From Rhabdothermincola_A sp041688815 (lineage in GTDB: Bacteria > Actinomycetota > Acidimicrobiia > Acidimicrobiales > Acidimicrobilacustridaceae), in contig JBDNHK010000023.1 of NCBI GenBank assembly GCA_041688815.1, forward strand, positions 10,361 to 74,360: a DNA stretch of 64,000 bases, written 5' to 3'. Within the stretch, counting starts at the first letter, position 1. Every line of letters starts with the position of its first letter. Under the pieces are notes generated by a model. That model did no database searches, had not been told where the DNA came from, and was given only the letters and a program-made list of their open reading frames with translations. A program made the translations under genes and the position numbers. Below, piece by piece: positions 1-8,426 of this stretch.

Positions 1-1183
1 CCCGGGCCGAGCGTCGGAGCAGTTGTCGGGGCCGCCGGCGCACTGTTCCTATGACCGTCGGGCCCTCCTCGGGGTAGGTGGTTTCCCCGAGGCCCTCAGG
101 ACCGGGGAGGACACCTGGGTCAACCACGCGTTGTTCCGGGCCGGGGCCCGCGCCTACCGGGCCGCCGACCTGCCGTTGATCCACCACAACCGCTCGCGTA
201 CCGTTCCCCAACTCGCCCGGCGTCACTTCGCGCGAGGGAGGGCCTTCACGGTCTTCCCGCGCGGCGACCCGCCCGGTGCCCGGGCCGAGCTCCGACGACC
301 CACACCGCGGGTCGAGGCAACCCGCACCTCCGGGCCCGAGGCCGAGGTGGTGGGCGCGCTCCAGCAGCCGCTGCGGTTGCGCGCCGTGACCCCGCCACCG
401 TTCGCCGGGGTGCGCCCGATCTACGTGCATCTGCCGAAGACGGCGGGCAGCACCCTGTTGCGGATCCTCGAGCGCGAGGTCGCTCCGCATCCGGTGTTGC
501 GGCTCTACGGCGAGAACCGGAGCTTGCTGCGCGAGCTGGCGGCGAGGTCGGACGCCGAACGACGCGACGTGCGGGCGGTGTCGGGCCACATGGGGTTCGG
601 GATCGACACGATGCTCCCCGGCCCCAGCGTGTACCTCACCGTGTTGCGCGACCCGGTCGACCGGATCGTGTCGCACTACGCCTACCTGCAGTCGCGCGCC
701 AACGAGCCTGCTCATGCCGCCGCTCTGCGCGGGGTGACGTCGCTCGAGGAGTACCTCGAGTCGTCAGCGCTGTCGCCGTTGTTCCACAACGCGCAATGCC
801 GGCTGCTCGGTACCGACGTGGCGGCGCCGGTCGGGCCCGCAGGTCGCGAGAGCCTGGCGCAGGCCATCGCCGTCCTCGCTCGCCTCGACGTGCTGGTCGG
901 GCTTCAGGAGCGCTTCGACGAATCCCTTGCCTTGTTCCGCAGGGCGGTGGGTTGGGGGTACCCGGCCTACCGGAACGAGAACGTGGCCGCCGCCCGTCCG
1001 GCCCTCGGCGATCTGCCTCCGTCGACCATCGAGCTCATCCGTGAGCGCAACGCGCTCGATGTCGAGCTCTACGAGCACGCCCGGATCCGCTTCGAGACCG
1101 ACCTGGCTGCGGCCAGGGATCTGGGCGACGAACTCGAGCTTCTGCGCCGGGCCGGGCGCTGGGTGGGGCCCCGCCGCGCCTGA
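1..1183 (+). CDS. Glycosyltransferase tail fused to a sulfotransferase domain (5' partial)
   Basis: The frame is open to the left edge, so the start lies outside the window; a TTG at 23 is only an internal candidate. The first 70 residues look like the end of a family-2 glycosyltransferase (CSYDRRALLGVGGF, GEDTWVNHALFRAG, then ARRHFARGR). From about base 415 there is a sulfotransferase-type domain with a 5'-PAPS loop (HLPKTAGSTLLRIL) and the later RDPVDRIVSHY segment that fits the 3'-phosphate site. Such enzymes move sulfate from PAPS to sugars or other acceptors, here perhaps on envelope glycans. No membrane segment is visible. The joint between the two halves is a low-complexity Arg/Pro/Glu stretch, so this may be a true fusion or the result of a deletion that joined two genes. 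The substrate cannot be told. Confidence 0.6.
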   Translation, partial: PGRASEQLSGPPAHCSYDRRALLGVGGFPEALRTGEDTWVNHALFRAGARAYRAADLPLIHHNRSRTVPQLARRHFARGRAFTVFPRGDPPGARAELRRPTPRVEATRTSGPEAEVVGALQQPLRLRAVTPPPFAGVRPIYVHLPKTAGSTLLRILEREVAPHPVLRLYGENRSLLRELAARSDAERRDVRAVSGHMGFGIDTMLPGPSVYLTVLRDPVDRIVSHYAYLQSRANEPAHAAALRGVTSLEEYLESSALSPLFHNAQCRLLGTDVAAPVGPAGRESLAQAIAVLARLDVLVGLQERFDESLALFRRAVGWGYPAYRNENVAAARPALGDLPPSTIELIRERNALDVELYEHARIRFETDLAAARDLGDELELLRRAGRWVGPRRA

Positions 1184-1233
1184 GCCGCTCGTACCCTGAC
1201 CGGGAACTCACCCGGCAATTCGGCGACGCGCCG

Positions 1234-1671
1234 CTACAGGGCGACGAAGCGGTAGCCCAGGTCTCGGGCGCCGGTCACGATCGTGGCCAGTGCGGCCACG
1301 GTGGCGGGGCGCTCCCGGCCCCCCCCGTCGTGCATCACCACGATGGCCCCCGGGTGGAGCCCGTCGAGCACGGCGCCGGCGATCTCGTCGGGCCGGCGGT
1401 GCGACCAGGTGTGGGTCCCGATGGTGTGGCCGGCGGCCGCCGCCCGGACGGCGTCGCCGGGCCTGCTCTCGATCTGCATCCCGACCATGAAGAAGATGGC
1501 CGGGGTCCTGGTCTCGGCCAGGGTGTCGAGCACGGCCGGCGTCGACGGGCCGGGGCCGTCGTCGAAGGTCAGGGCCACCACCGGGTCGTCGGGTCGGTGA
1601 AGTGACCCTGGGATCTGGTGCACCCGCCGGATGAGGTCGGTCACTTCGCCGGTCCTAGGCGGCGCCCACAC
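1234..1671 (-). CDS. Polysaccharide deacetylase, NodB-type, missing its central part
   Basis: This 145-residue protein has the first NodB motif (TFDDGP, residues about 35-40), the metal-binding HTIGTHTWSH and the last motif (GAIVVMHDGGG, then a C-terminal GYRFVAL). NodB domains normally run near 190 residues. Here only about 15 residues separate the SH metal motif from GAIVVMHDG, so the block with the RxPY motif and catalytic Arg/Asp region is absent. The frame is kept across the gap. The intact family removes N-acetyl groups from peptidoglycan or chitin-like glycans outside the cell, but I see no signal peptide in the short N-terminus. Start is GTG. The gene lies 63 nt downstream of an enoyl-CoA hydratase on the same strand. 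Activity is doubtful; it may be a pseudogene. Confidence 0.7.
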   Translation of the reverse strand: MWAPPRTGEVTDLIRRVHQIPGSLHRPDDPVVALTFDDGPGPSTPAVLDTLAETRTPAIFFMVGMQIESRPGDAVRAAAAGHTIGTHTWSHRRPDEIAGAVLDGLHPGAIVVMHDGGGRERPATVAALATIVTGARDLGYRFVAL

Positions 1672-1734
1672 CCGCCGGCGCGCTCATCCGCCGTGCGGGC
1701 CGCCCACCGAACCGAGCTGGCTGATAGCGGGCCC

Positions 1735-2445
1735 TTAGGCGCCGGGGAGCTCCACGACGAACTCGGCGACGTCGATGGCCAGACCGTGGCGGAGCTGCTC
1801 GGCCACCGCCCCCCGGGTGTTGGCCCTCGTGGCCACGAAGGCCCCCTTGCGGAGGTGGCCGGCCAGGTGGGCGGCGTGGCCCACCGCTTCACTGACCACG
1901 TCCCCGACGGGCACTACCCGGTCGAAGAACCCGGCGGCGACCGCTCCCTCGGGGTCGAAGTCCTGGGCGTGGAGGGTGGCGGCGGTGAACCACCGCTTCG
2001 ACAGCCGGTCGCGCGCCAGCTCCACCGCGAAGCGGGGAAGGGGCATGCCGATGGCGACCTCGGGGAGCCCGATCTTGAACGCCCCCTCGGCGCCGATCCG
2101 GGAGTCGGCGGCGAGGAGGAGGATGGCACCCATCGCCAGGGCGTGGCCGGTGGCGCCGATCACCACGGGCTGGGGGAACTCGTAGATCTCGATGGCCAGT
2201 TCGGCTCCGGTCTTCAGCAGTTCCCGGGCGCCGTCGACCGGACCGTTCATCACGGACAGGTCGAAGCCGGCCGAGAAGCGCCCCGGGCGCCCGACCAGGG
2301 CCACGGCGCCCGCTTCGCCGCGAGCGCGGCCGAGGCCGTCGTGGATCGCTTCGGCCACCGAGTGGCTGATGGCGTTGGCTTTTTCGTCGTCGATGGTGAT
2401 GACGGCGACGTCGCCGTCGAGCACATAGGTCACGGAATCGCTCAT
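1735..2445 (-). CDS. Enoyl-CoA hydratase/isomerase (crotonase) family protein
   Basis: A 236-residue crotonase-fold protein. Visible features are the first oxyanion-hole segment (GRPGRFSAGFDLS, residues about 53-65), a weaker second one (GHALAMGAILLLAAD) and a glutamate in LPEVAIGMPLP where the hydratase general base sits. The family hydrates or isomerises acyl-CoA thioesters; substrate is unknown. I place the start at ATG 2445, where homology begins; the frame is open further upstream, but that part reads antisense to the DUF6159 coding strand frame and looks non-coding. It follows the DUF6159 gene by 53 nt and may be co-transcribed with it. Residues usual in true short-chain hydratases (both catalytic Glu) are not both evident, so a related isomerase or hydrolase role is possible. 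Confidence 0.85.
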   Translation of the reverse strand: MSDSVTYVLDGDVAVITIDDEKANAISHSVAEAIHDGLGRARGEAGAVALVGRPGRFSAGFDLSVMNGPVDGARELLKTGAELAIEIYEFPQPVVIGATGHALAMGAILLLAADSRIGAEGAFKIGLPEVAIGMPLPRFAVELARDRLSKRWFTAATLHAQDFDPEGAVAAGFFDRVVPVGDVVSEAVGHAAHLAGHLRKGAFVATRANTRGAVAEQLRHGLAIDVAEFVVELPGA

Positions 2446-2498
2446 GCCCCTAGCATCGCAGGAATGGCGTTGCACGTCGGCCGGCGGGCGAACCGGTG

Positions 2499-3332
2499 CT
2501 ACCTGACCTTGAAGGCGCCGGCCAGTTGGGCGTCGGAGAAGGCGCCGGTGTTGGGCAGCCCCACGGCGTAGCGGTACAGGGCGGCACGAAAGATGCCGGT
2601 GAGGGCCGACACGATGGCGATGGCCACCGCGACGTAGATGAACAGCAGGGGCAGGCCGACGATCGGGAGGCCGGCGGCGGTGACGGCCCCGAACACGACG
2701 ACGCCGGGGAGGATGATCAGGACACCGAGCAGGCCCAGCCCGCCCTGGGCGATCAGGTTCTCTCCCCACGTGGATTTGAGCAGGTGGACCGACCGCTTGA
2801 TACCGGCCACCGGTCCGGTGCCCTCGATGACGATCGCCGGAAGGGTCAGCCAGGTGACGACGTTCCAGGCCATCCCCACCACGCGCAGGACGATGGCACC
2901 GAGGGGCCCGGTCCGGTCGGCGATGGCCTGCAGGACCAGCCCCACGGTGACGTTGATGGCGGCCCAACCGATGATCGGCGTGAAGCAGGACCAGGCCCGG
3001 CGGGCGGCGGTGGACAGCGTGGGGTGGCCGCCCTCGAGCCGCTCGTTGGCCCCGGCGATCAGGACACCGGTGAAGAACTGGGCCACGATGCCGACGAACA
3101 TCAATCCGACGACCCCGACGGCGTAGGAGACCGGTGACGCCTGCACCGCGTCCTGGCCCGGCACCGGGTCGGACACGATGGTGAGGGTGGTGTAGACGGC
3201 GCCACCGAAGGCCACGGCCACGACGCTGCACGCCACCGCCGAGACGACCGGGATGGCCGCGAGCTCCTTGTCCTGGCGCAGGACGTTCCATGACTCTTTG
3301 CCGAGGGTCAGGCTGTTCGCGAATCGTCCCAT
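2499..3332 (-). CDS. DUF6159 family integral membrane protein
   Basis: A 277-residue protein with about six hydrophobic segments and the typical N-terminus MGRFANSLTLGKESWNVLRQDKELAAIPVVS, which I recognise from the DUF6159 family. A conserved middle part (GPVAGIKRSVHLLKSTWGENLIAQ) is present. The function of the family is not known; the repeated paired helices with an amphipathic linker resemble other small actinobacterial membrane proteins of unknown role. The ATG at 3332 is supported by a TATGGT box ending 6 nt upstream, the spacing expected for a leaderless transcript. It is divergent from the HerA-like gene, with 112 nt between the two starts. Confidence 0.85.
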   Translation of the reverse strand: MGRFANSLTLGKESWNVLRQDKELAAIPVVSAVACSVVAVAFGGAVYTTLTIVSDPVPGQDAVQASPVSYAVGVVGLMFVGIVAQFFTGVLIAGANERLEGGHPTLSTAARRAWSCFTPIIGWAAINVTVGLVLQAIADRTGPLGAIVLRVVGMAWNVVTWLTLPAIVIEGTGPVAGIKRSVHLLKSTWGENLIAQGGLGLLGVLIILPGVVVFGAVTAAGLPIVGLPLLFIYVAVAIAIVSALTGIFRAALYRYAVGLPNTGAFSDAQLAGAFKVR

Positions 3333-3338
3333 CTCGAA

Positions 3339-3344
3339 ACCATA
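3339..3344 (-). promoter_or_regulatory. -10 box (TATGGT) for leaderless DUF6159 gene
   Basis: TATGGT on the minus strand, 6 nt before the ATG at 3332. The spacing places the transcription start at or next to the start codon. Confidence 0.55.
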
Positions 3345-3431
3345 ACGCCCCGGCCCGGTACGGTCATGGGACGGTCAGATCATTTCCCGAAGGCTCCGGT
3401 CCTGTCCCCGGGGGGCGTCCCAGGGCGTGCC

Positions 3432-3437
3432 TAGGGT
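3432..3437 (+). promoter_or_regulatory. -10 box (TAGGGT) for the herA-like operon
   Basis: TAGGGT followed by 7 nt and ATG 3445. It supports ATG 3445 as the start rather than the GTG at 3427, which would lie upstream of this box. Confidence 0.5.
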
Positions 3438-3444
3438 GACGGGC

Positions 3445-4836
3445 ATGGACGACTCAGGGGGACAGTGGCCGCCTGAAGGACGGGTCATCGGCACCTTGGA
3501 CGCCACGCCCCTCGGGTTCTGGGTGGCGGTGGCCGACGGGTCGTTTCTCGAGCTCGACGACGTCGTGGCCTGCGAGCGGGTGCTCCCCGACGGTAGGGCG
3601 GTTCGCATCTCGGGGGTGGTGGGCCAGGTTCGGGCCCGACACGAGGGCGCTCGTTTCGACAGCGACGTCTTCCTGGTGGCCGACGGGGTGCTGCCGGCCG
3701 AGGTGGGCGAGGCCGCCATGGTGCAGACCACCCGCTTCGAACCCGAGATCTTCGTCCCCCCGCTCCCGGGCACGGCCGTGGCCAAGGCCACCGGCACCGA
3801 TCGCGACCATGCCCTGTTCTTCGACGGCATGGATCGGATGCTGCCGGCGGGGCTGTCGCGTGACGACGAGCCCTTCTTCGTCAACGTCGACTTCCTCGAC
3901 GGCACCCGGGGTGCGCACGTCAACATCAGCGGTATCTCCGCTGTGGCCACCAAGACCACCTACGCCACGTTCCTGTTCGCCGACTCCGAGGACGACCGGG
4001 CCCAGTACACGCTCGTCGTCCACAACGTCGCCGCTCGCCTGGCCCACGACGCCGTTGCGATGGGCGACGGCGCGGTGCGCATCGACGCCACGGTGGTGCG
4101 CACCTTCCGTGAGCTGGTCGAGGTCATCCACGCCAAGCTCGACGACGACCTCGAGGTCGAGCGGTGGGCGGGTCGGGCCGTCGGGCAGGGCACCATCAAC
4201 GCCTTCATCTGCCGACTCAACGGCGCCGTGCGCCACATCGAGCACCTGGTGCGCGGCGACGTCCCCGAGCCCGATCGCCACCGCATCCGCGACGACGCCC
4301 AGGTCACGGTGGTCGACCTGCACAACCTCAACGACCGGGCCAAGCGCTTCGTCGTGGGCGTGGTGCTGCGCACGCAGTTCGAGGCCAAGGAACGGTCGGG
4401 GGTCGCCCACCCGTTGCAGTTCGTGGTGCTCGACGAGCTCAACAAGTACGCGCCCCGCGAGGGGTGGAGCCCCATCAAGGAGATCCTCCTCGACGTGGCC
4501 GAACGGGGCCGGTCGCTCGGCATCATCCTCATCGGCGCACAACAGACGGCCAGCGAGGTCGAGCGGCGCATCGTGGCCAACTCCGCCATCCGGGTCGTGG
4601 GACGGCTCGATCCGGCCGAGGCGGCGAGAGGCGAGTACGGCTTCCTGCCGCCGGCCCAGCGCCAGCGGGCCACGATCCTCGAGCCCGGCACCATGGTCGT
4701 GGCCCAGCCCGAGCTGCCGGTGCCGCTGATGGTGCAGTTCCCGTTCCCGGCGTGGGCCACCCGAGCCAGCGAGGCCGGCGCCAACTCGTCGGCGAGCACG
4801 CAGCCCGACGATCCCTTCGCGGGGATGCCGACGTGA
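3445..4836 (+). CDS. HerA/DUF87-type ATP-binding protein, apparently lacking an internal block
   Basis: A 463-residue relative of HerA hexameric DNA-pumping ATPases (DUF87). Seen: the Walker-A-like segment HVNISGISAVATKTTY, usually GISGVATKTS, near residue 160; a Walker B with DE in LQFVVLDELNKYAP; the sensor-like ILIGAQQ; and a C-terminal RVVGRLDPAEA. From memory of the family, the P-loop helix should run on through a segment of about 100 residues containing an NVKGEDLLFLD-like strand before reaching FADSEDDRAQYT. Here ATF joins directly to LFADSEDDRAQYT, in frame. HerA works with NurA nuclease and Mre11-Rad50 in end resection, and those neighbours follow. Starts: ATG 3445 preferred (leaderless box). 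With the missing block ATP hydrolysis may be impaired. Confidence 0.75.
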   Translation: MDDSGGQWPPEGRVIGTLDATPLGFWVAVADGSFLELDDVVACERVLPDGRAVRISGVVGQVRARHEGARFDSDVFLVADGVLPAEVGEAAMVQTTRFEPEIFVPPLPGTAVAKATGTDRDHALFFDGMDRMLPAGLSRDDEPFFVNVDFLDGTRGAHVNISGISAVATKTTYATFLFADSEDDRAQYTLVVHNVAARLAHDAVAMGDGAVRIDATVVRTFRELVEVIHAKLDDDLEVERWAGRAVGQGTINAFICRLNGAVRHIEHLVRGDVPEPDRHRIRDDAQVTVVDLHNLNDRAKRFVVGVVLRTQFEAKERSGVAHPLQFVVLDELNKYAPREGWSPIKEILLDVAERGRSLGIILIGAQQTASEVERRIVANSAIRVVGRLDPAEAARGEYGFLPPAQRQRATILEPGTMVVAQPELPVPLMVQFPFPAWATRASEAGANSSASTQPDDPFAGMPT

Positions 4837-4852
4837 TCGTGAGCCCCGGGAG

Positions 4853-6025
4853 GTGAGGCTGCTGCACACCGCCGACTGGCACGTCGGCAAGACCGTTCGT
4901 GGGCGGTCGCGGTTCACCGAGCACGAGGCGGTGCTGGCCGATCTGGTGCGGGTGGCCGACGACGAAGCGGTCGACATGGTGCTGGTGGTCGGCGACCTCT
5001 TCGACACCGCAGCCTCGCCCCCCGAGGCCGAGCGCATCGTCTACCGCACCCTGCTCGACCTGGCCCACGATGGTCGGCCGGTCATCGTCGTGTCCGGAAA
5101 CCACGACAACCCCCGGCGGCTCGCGGCGGTGGCGCCGCTGTTCGAGCAGGCCGACGTGCGGGTGCACACCACGGTCGTGCCGCCGGACGAGGGTGGGGTC
5201 ATCGCCCTCGAGGCCGGCGGCGTCCCTGTTCGCCTGGCCCTGCTGCCCTTCGTGTCGCAGCGTCACGTCGTGGGGGTCGACGAGCTCCTCGGCGCGGCCG
5301 CCGACCAGCACGCCCTCCAGTACGCCGACCGGATGCGGCGGATCCTCGAGGCGCTGGCGACGGGCTTTGCGCCCCACACCGTCAACATCGTGGTCGCCCA
5401 CGCCATGGTGGTCGGCGGGGTGATGGGCGGCGGCGAGCGCAACGCCCACACGGTGTTCGAGTACGCAGTGCCCGCCACCGCCTTTCCGGCGTCGGCCCAC
5501 TACGTGGCGCTGGGCCACCTGCACCGGGGGCAGAAGATCGCCGGACCCTGCCCGATCTGGTACCCGGGTTCACCGCTGGCCCTCGACTTCGGGGAGCAGC
5601 ACGACGTGAAGGGCGCTCTCCTGGTGGAGGCCCTTCCTCGCACTCCGGCCCGGGTCGAACCGGTTCCGCTGTCGGGAGGGCGCGCCTTTCGGACGGTCGC
5701 GGGCACGGTGGAGCAACTGGTGGCCCAGGTGAAGCCCGGCGACGACGCCTTCGTGCGGGTGGTGGTCCGAGAGTCGGCGCGAGTGGGCCTGGCCGACGAG
5801 GTGCGCGCGCTTTTCCCCGAGGCGGTCGACATCCGGGTCGAGCCCACCGATCGCGATGCCGCGGTCCTCGACGTCGGACTCGGGGCCGAGCCCGTCACAG
5901 CCCGCGACCAGTTCGCCGGCTATCTGTCGTCGAGAGACATCGACGACGAGCGGCTGGTGGCGCTGTTCGACGAGCTCCACGACGAAGCCGCCCCGTTCGA
6001 CCCGGAGGCGATCGATGCGCCCTGA
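4853..6025 (+). CDS. sbcD: Exonuclease SbcCD subunit D (Mre11-type nuclease)
   Basis: A 390-residue calcineurin-fold nuclease with all the metal-binding motifs in order: HTADWHVG (residues 5-12), GDLFD (about 47-51), GNHD (about 82-85), the AH of VVAHAMV and GHLHRGQ. With SbcC it forms the bacterial Mre11-Rad50 complex, which opens hairpins and protein-blocked ends and trims double-strand ends. GTG start is chosen because a GGGAGG Shine-Dalgarno sequence lies just ahead and the protein then begins exactly at MRLLHTADWH. The gene starts 16 nt after the HerA-like gene and its end overlaps sbcC by 11 nt, so the group is one operon. Confidence 0.95.
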   Translation: MRLLHTADWHVGKTVRGRSRFTEHEAVLADLVRVADDEAVDMVLVVGDLFDTAASPPEAERIVYRTLLDLAHDGRPVIVVSGNHDNPRRLAAVAPLFEQADVRVHTTVVPPDEGGVIALEAGGVPVRLALLPFVSQRHVVGVDELLGAAADQHALQYADRMRRILEALATGFAPHTVNIVVAHAMVVGGVMGGGERNAHTVFEYAVPATAFPASAHYVALGHLHRGQKIAGPCPIWYPGSPLALDFGEQHDVKGALLVEALPRTPARVEPVPLSGGRAFRTVAGTVEQLVAQVKPGDDAFVRVVVRESARVGLADEVRALFPEAVDIRVEPTDRDAAVLDVGLGAEPVTARDQFAGYLSSRDIDDERLVALFDELHDEAAPFDPEAIDAP

Positions 6026-8414
6026 ACGGCTCGAGCTCCAGGGCTTCACCGCCTTCCGGGAGCCAGTGACGATCGATTTCGAGGGTGCGGATCTCTTCGC
6101 GTTGTCTGGCCCCACCGGTGCCGGGAAGTCGAGCATCATCGACGCCATCTGCTTCGTCCTCTACGGCGTGGTGCCCCGCTACGACGATCGCCGCCTGGTG
6201 GCTCCCGTCATCAGCCAGGGCCGGGTGGAGGCGCGGGTCGGTCTCGACTTCGCGGTGGCTGACGCCCACTACCGCGCCGTGCGGGTGGTGCGGGCCACGG
6301 CCACCGGGGCCACCACCAAGGAGGCCCGCCTGGTCCGCTGCCTCCCCGACGGCGAGGAGGTGTTGGCGGGTACGGCCGATGAGCTCACCGAAGCCGTCAC
6401 GCGCCTGCTCGGGCTCACCTACGAGCACTTCACCACCTGCGTGGTGCTGCCACAGGGCGACTTCGCTCAGTTCCTGCAGGCCAAGCCGAAGGAGCGCCAG
6501 AAGCTGCTCGTCGAGTTGCTCGACCTCGGGTTGTACGAGCGGATCCGGGTCCTGGCCCGCACTCGCGAGGCTTTGGCTGACGGCGCCCGGGCCGAGGTCG
6601 AGCACCAGCTCGCCGACGCACGCGTCCTCGCCGATCCAGAGGTGTCGATAGCGCTCGGTGCTCGCATCTCGGCGCTCGACGAGCTGGTCGAGCGCATCGA
6701 CCTCGACCAGGAGCGCCTCGACGAGCTGCGAGCGGTCGTCGACCTCGAGACCGCCACCGCCCGACAGACCACGGGCGAGGCGGAGCGCCTCGGCGCAGTG
6801 GCCCGGCCCGATGGTGTGGACGACCTCGCCGTCGCCTTGATTGCCGCACGTGACGAGCTCGTGGCCGCCAACACCGGCGACGATGCGGCCGCCGCGGCTC
6901 TCGAAGCAGTCGAGACGATGCTCTCCGAGCTGCCGTCATCAGCCGAGCTCGCCGCCGTCGGTCAGGCTCAGACCGATCTCGCCCAGCAACGGGAGCGTCA
7001 GGTCAAGGGGGAGACAATGGTCGGCGATCGGGCCGACGCCGTGCGCGGGGCTCGCGCCGCCACGGCCGGGGCCGAGGCGGCAGTGGTCGCCGCTGAGTCG
7101 GCTCTCGACATCGCTCGGCGGGACGCTCTCGTCGCCGAGGTCTCGTCGGAGCTGGAGCGCGGCGACACCTGTCCGGTGTGTGGCGCCGAGGTCGACGAGC
7201 TGGCCGTGCATCCGGACGGCGACGCACTGGTCGACGCCCGCCGCCACCTCGACGACGTGAAGAGCGTCCAAGAGGACGCTCGCACGGCGTGGGCCCGCGC
7301 CGAGAGCGAACTGACCCGCCTCGAGGAGAAGCTGGCCGAGGTGGTGGCGGCAGTGAACCGGCTCACTGCTGAGCTGGAGGGAGTGCCACCGATCGAGGTC
7401 CTCGACGCCAGGAGGGCCGAGGTCGCCGCGGTCACCGGCGCTGTCGACGCCGCCAAGCAAGCGGTGAAGGACGGTCGGATCCGACGTCGTGCCGCCGAGG
7501 CCGCGGAACGGGCGGCGTCCGGGGCCGAACAGCACGCCCGGGTGGCTTTCGAGACAGAGCGTGACCAGGTGGCGGTGCTCGGTCCGCCGTCGCCGGGCCG
7601 GGTCGACCTCGCGACCGACTGGGACAACTTCGTGGCCTGGGCGGCCGGCGAGCGGCCGGCCCGACTCGAACGGGTCCGGATCGCTTCGGCCGCGACCCGC
7701 ACTGCGGCTGCGGAGGCCGAGGCCATCCACGCGGCGGTGGTGGCGGCGTGCGCCGAGGCCGGTGTCGAGATCGGCGACCGGGTGGCCCGAGATGCGCTGG
7801 TCGATCAGCGGGCTGGGCTGGTGGCCGACCGCGACCGTCGCCACGAGGCGGCCGCCACCCTGGTCGGGCTCGAGACCGGCCACGCGTCGCGCGCCCAGGA
7901 TCAGCAGGTCGCTCACGAGCTGGCTCGCCATCTCTCGGCCAACGGTTTCGAGAAGTGGGTGCTCGATGCCGCCCTGAGGCATCTGGTGGCGGGGGCGACC
8001 GGTGTGCTGCATGCCCTGTCCAACGGCACCTACTCGCTCACCCTCGACCCCAAGACCTCCAACTTCTGGGTGATCGACCACGCCAATGCCGACGCCGTGC
8101 GTTCGGCCCGCACCCTCTCGGGTGGCGAGACCTTCCTCGCCTCGCTGGCCCTGGCGTTGGCTCTCGCCGACGAGGTCGCCCATCTGGGTGTCGGTGGGGC
8201 CACCCGCCTCGAGTCGATGTTCCTCGACGAGGGGTTCGGCACCCTCGATGCCGACACCCTCGACACCGTGGCCGGCGCCCTCGAGGACCTCGGAGCCCAG
8301 GGCCGCACGGTGGGCCTGGTCACCCACGTGGCCGAGCTGGCCGAGCGGATGCCGGTGCGCTTCGCCGTCACGAAGACCGTGTCGGGCTCGTCCGTCGAGC
8401 GGATCGACCGGTAG
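6015..8414 (+). CDS. sbcC: Exonuclease SbcCD subunit C (Rad50-type ATPase)
   Basis: A 799-residue SMC-like ATPase. The Walker A is GPTGAGKSSIIDAI near residue 35, the Q-loop region VLPQGDFAQFL near 150, the zinc hook CPVC near residues 386-389 at the apex of two Ala/Glu-rich coiled coils, the ABC signature TLSGGETFLASLALALAL near 700 and Walker B MFLDEGFGTLD after it. It drives the SbcD nuclease by ATP-dependent opening and closing. ATG 6015 overlaps the end of sbcD by 11 nt. The length is shorter than the roughly 1000 residues usual in actinobacteria, and the coiled coils account for the difference; all catalytic parts are present. Confidence 0.93.
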   Translation: MRPERLELQGFTAFREPVTIDFEGADLFALSGPTGAGKSSIIDAICFVLYGVVPRYDDRRLVAPVISQGRVEARVGLDFAVADAHYRAVRVVRATATGATTKEARLVRCLPDGEEVLAGTADELTEAVTRLLGLTYEHFTTCVVLPQGDFAQFLQAKPKERQKLLVELLDLGLYERIRVLARTREALADGARAEVEHQLADARVLADPEVSIALGARISALDELVERIDLDQERLDELRAVVDLETATARQTTGEAERLGAVARPDGVDDLAVALIAARDELVAANTGDDAAAAALEAVETMLSELPSSAELAAVGQAQTDLAQQRERQVKGETMVGDRADAVRGARAATAGAEAAVVAAESALDIARRDALVAEVSSELERGDTCPVCGAEVDELAVHPDGDALVDARRHLDDVKSVQEDARTAWARAESELTRLEEKLAEVVAAVNRLTAELEGVPPIEVLDARRAEVAAVTGAVDAAKQAVKDGRIRRRAAEAAERAASGAEQHARVAFETERDQVAVLGPPSPGRVDLATDWDNFVAWAAGERPARLERVRIASAATRTAAAEAEAIHAAVVAACAEAGVEIGDRVARDALVDQRAGLVADRDRRHEAAATLVGLETGHASRAQDQQVAHELARHLSANGFEKWVLDAALRHLVAGATGVLHALSNGTYSLTLDPKTSNFWVIDHANADAVRSARTLSGGETFLASLALALALADEVAHLGVGGATRLESMFLDEGFGTLDADTLDTVAGALEDLGAQGRTVGLVTHVAELAERMPVRFAVTKTVSGSSVERIDR

Positions 8415-8426
8415 GGGTCGGGGCCG

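Noticed and set aside
3427..3444. GTG 3427 as start of the HerA-like protein
   Set aside because: The TAGGGT box at 3432 lies after it and fits ATG 3445.
3454..5037. Long open minus-strand frame of over 500 codons opposite the HerA-like and sbcD genes
   Set aside because: Composition is a mirror of the GC3-rich coding strand and no motif is seen; sense genes are clear.
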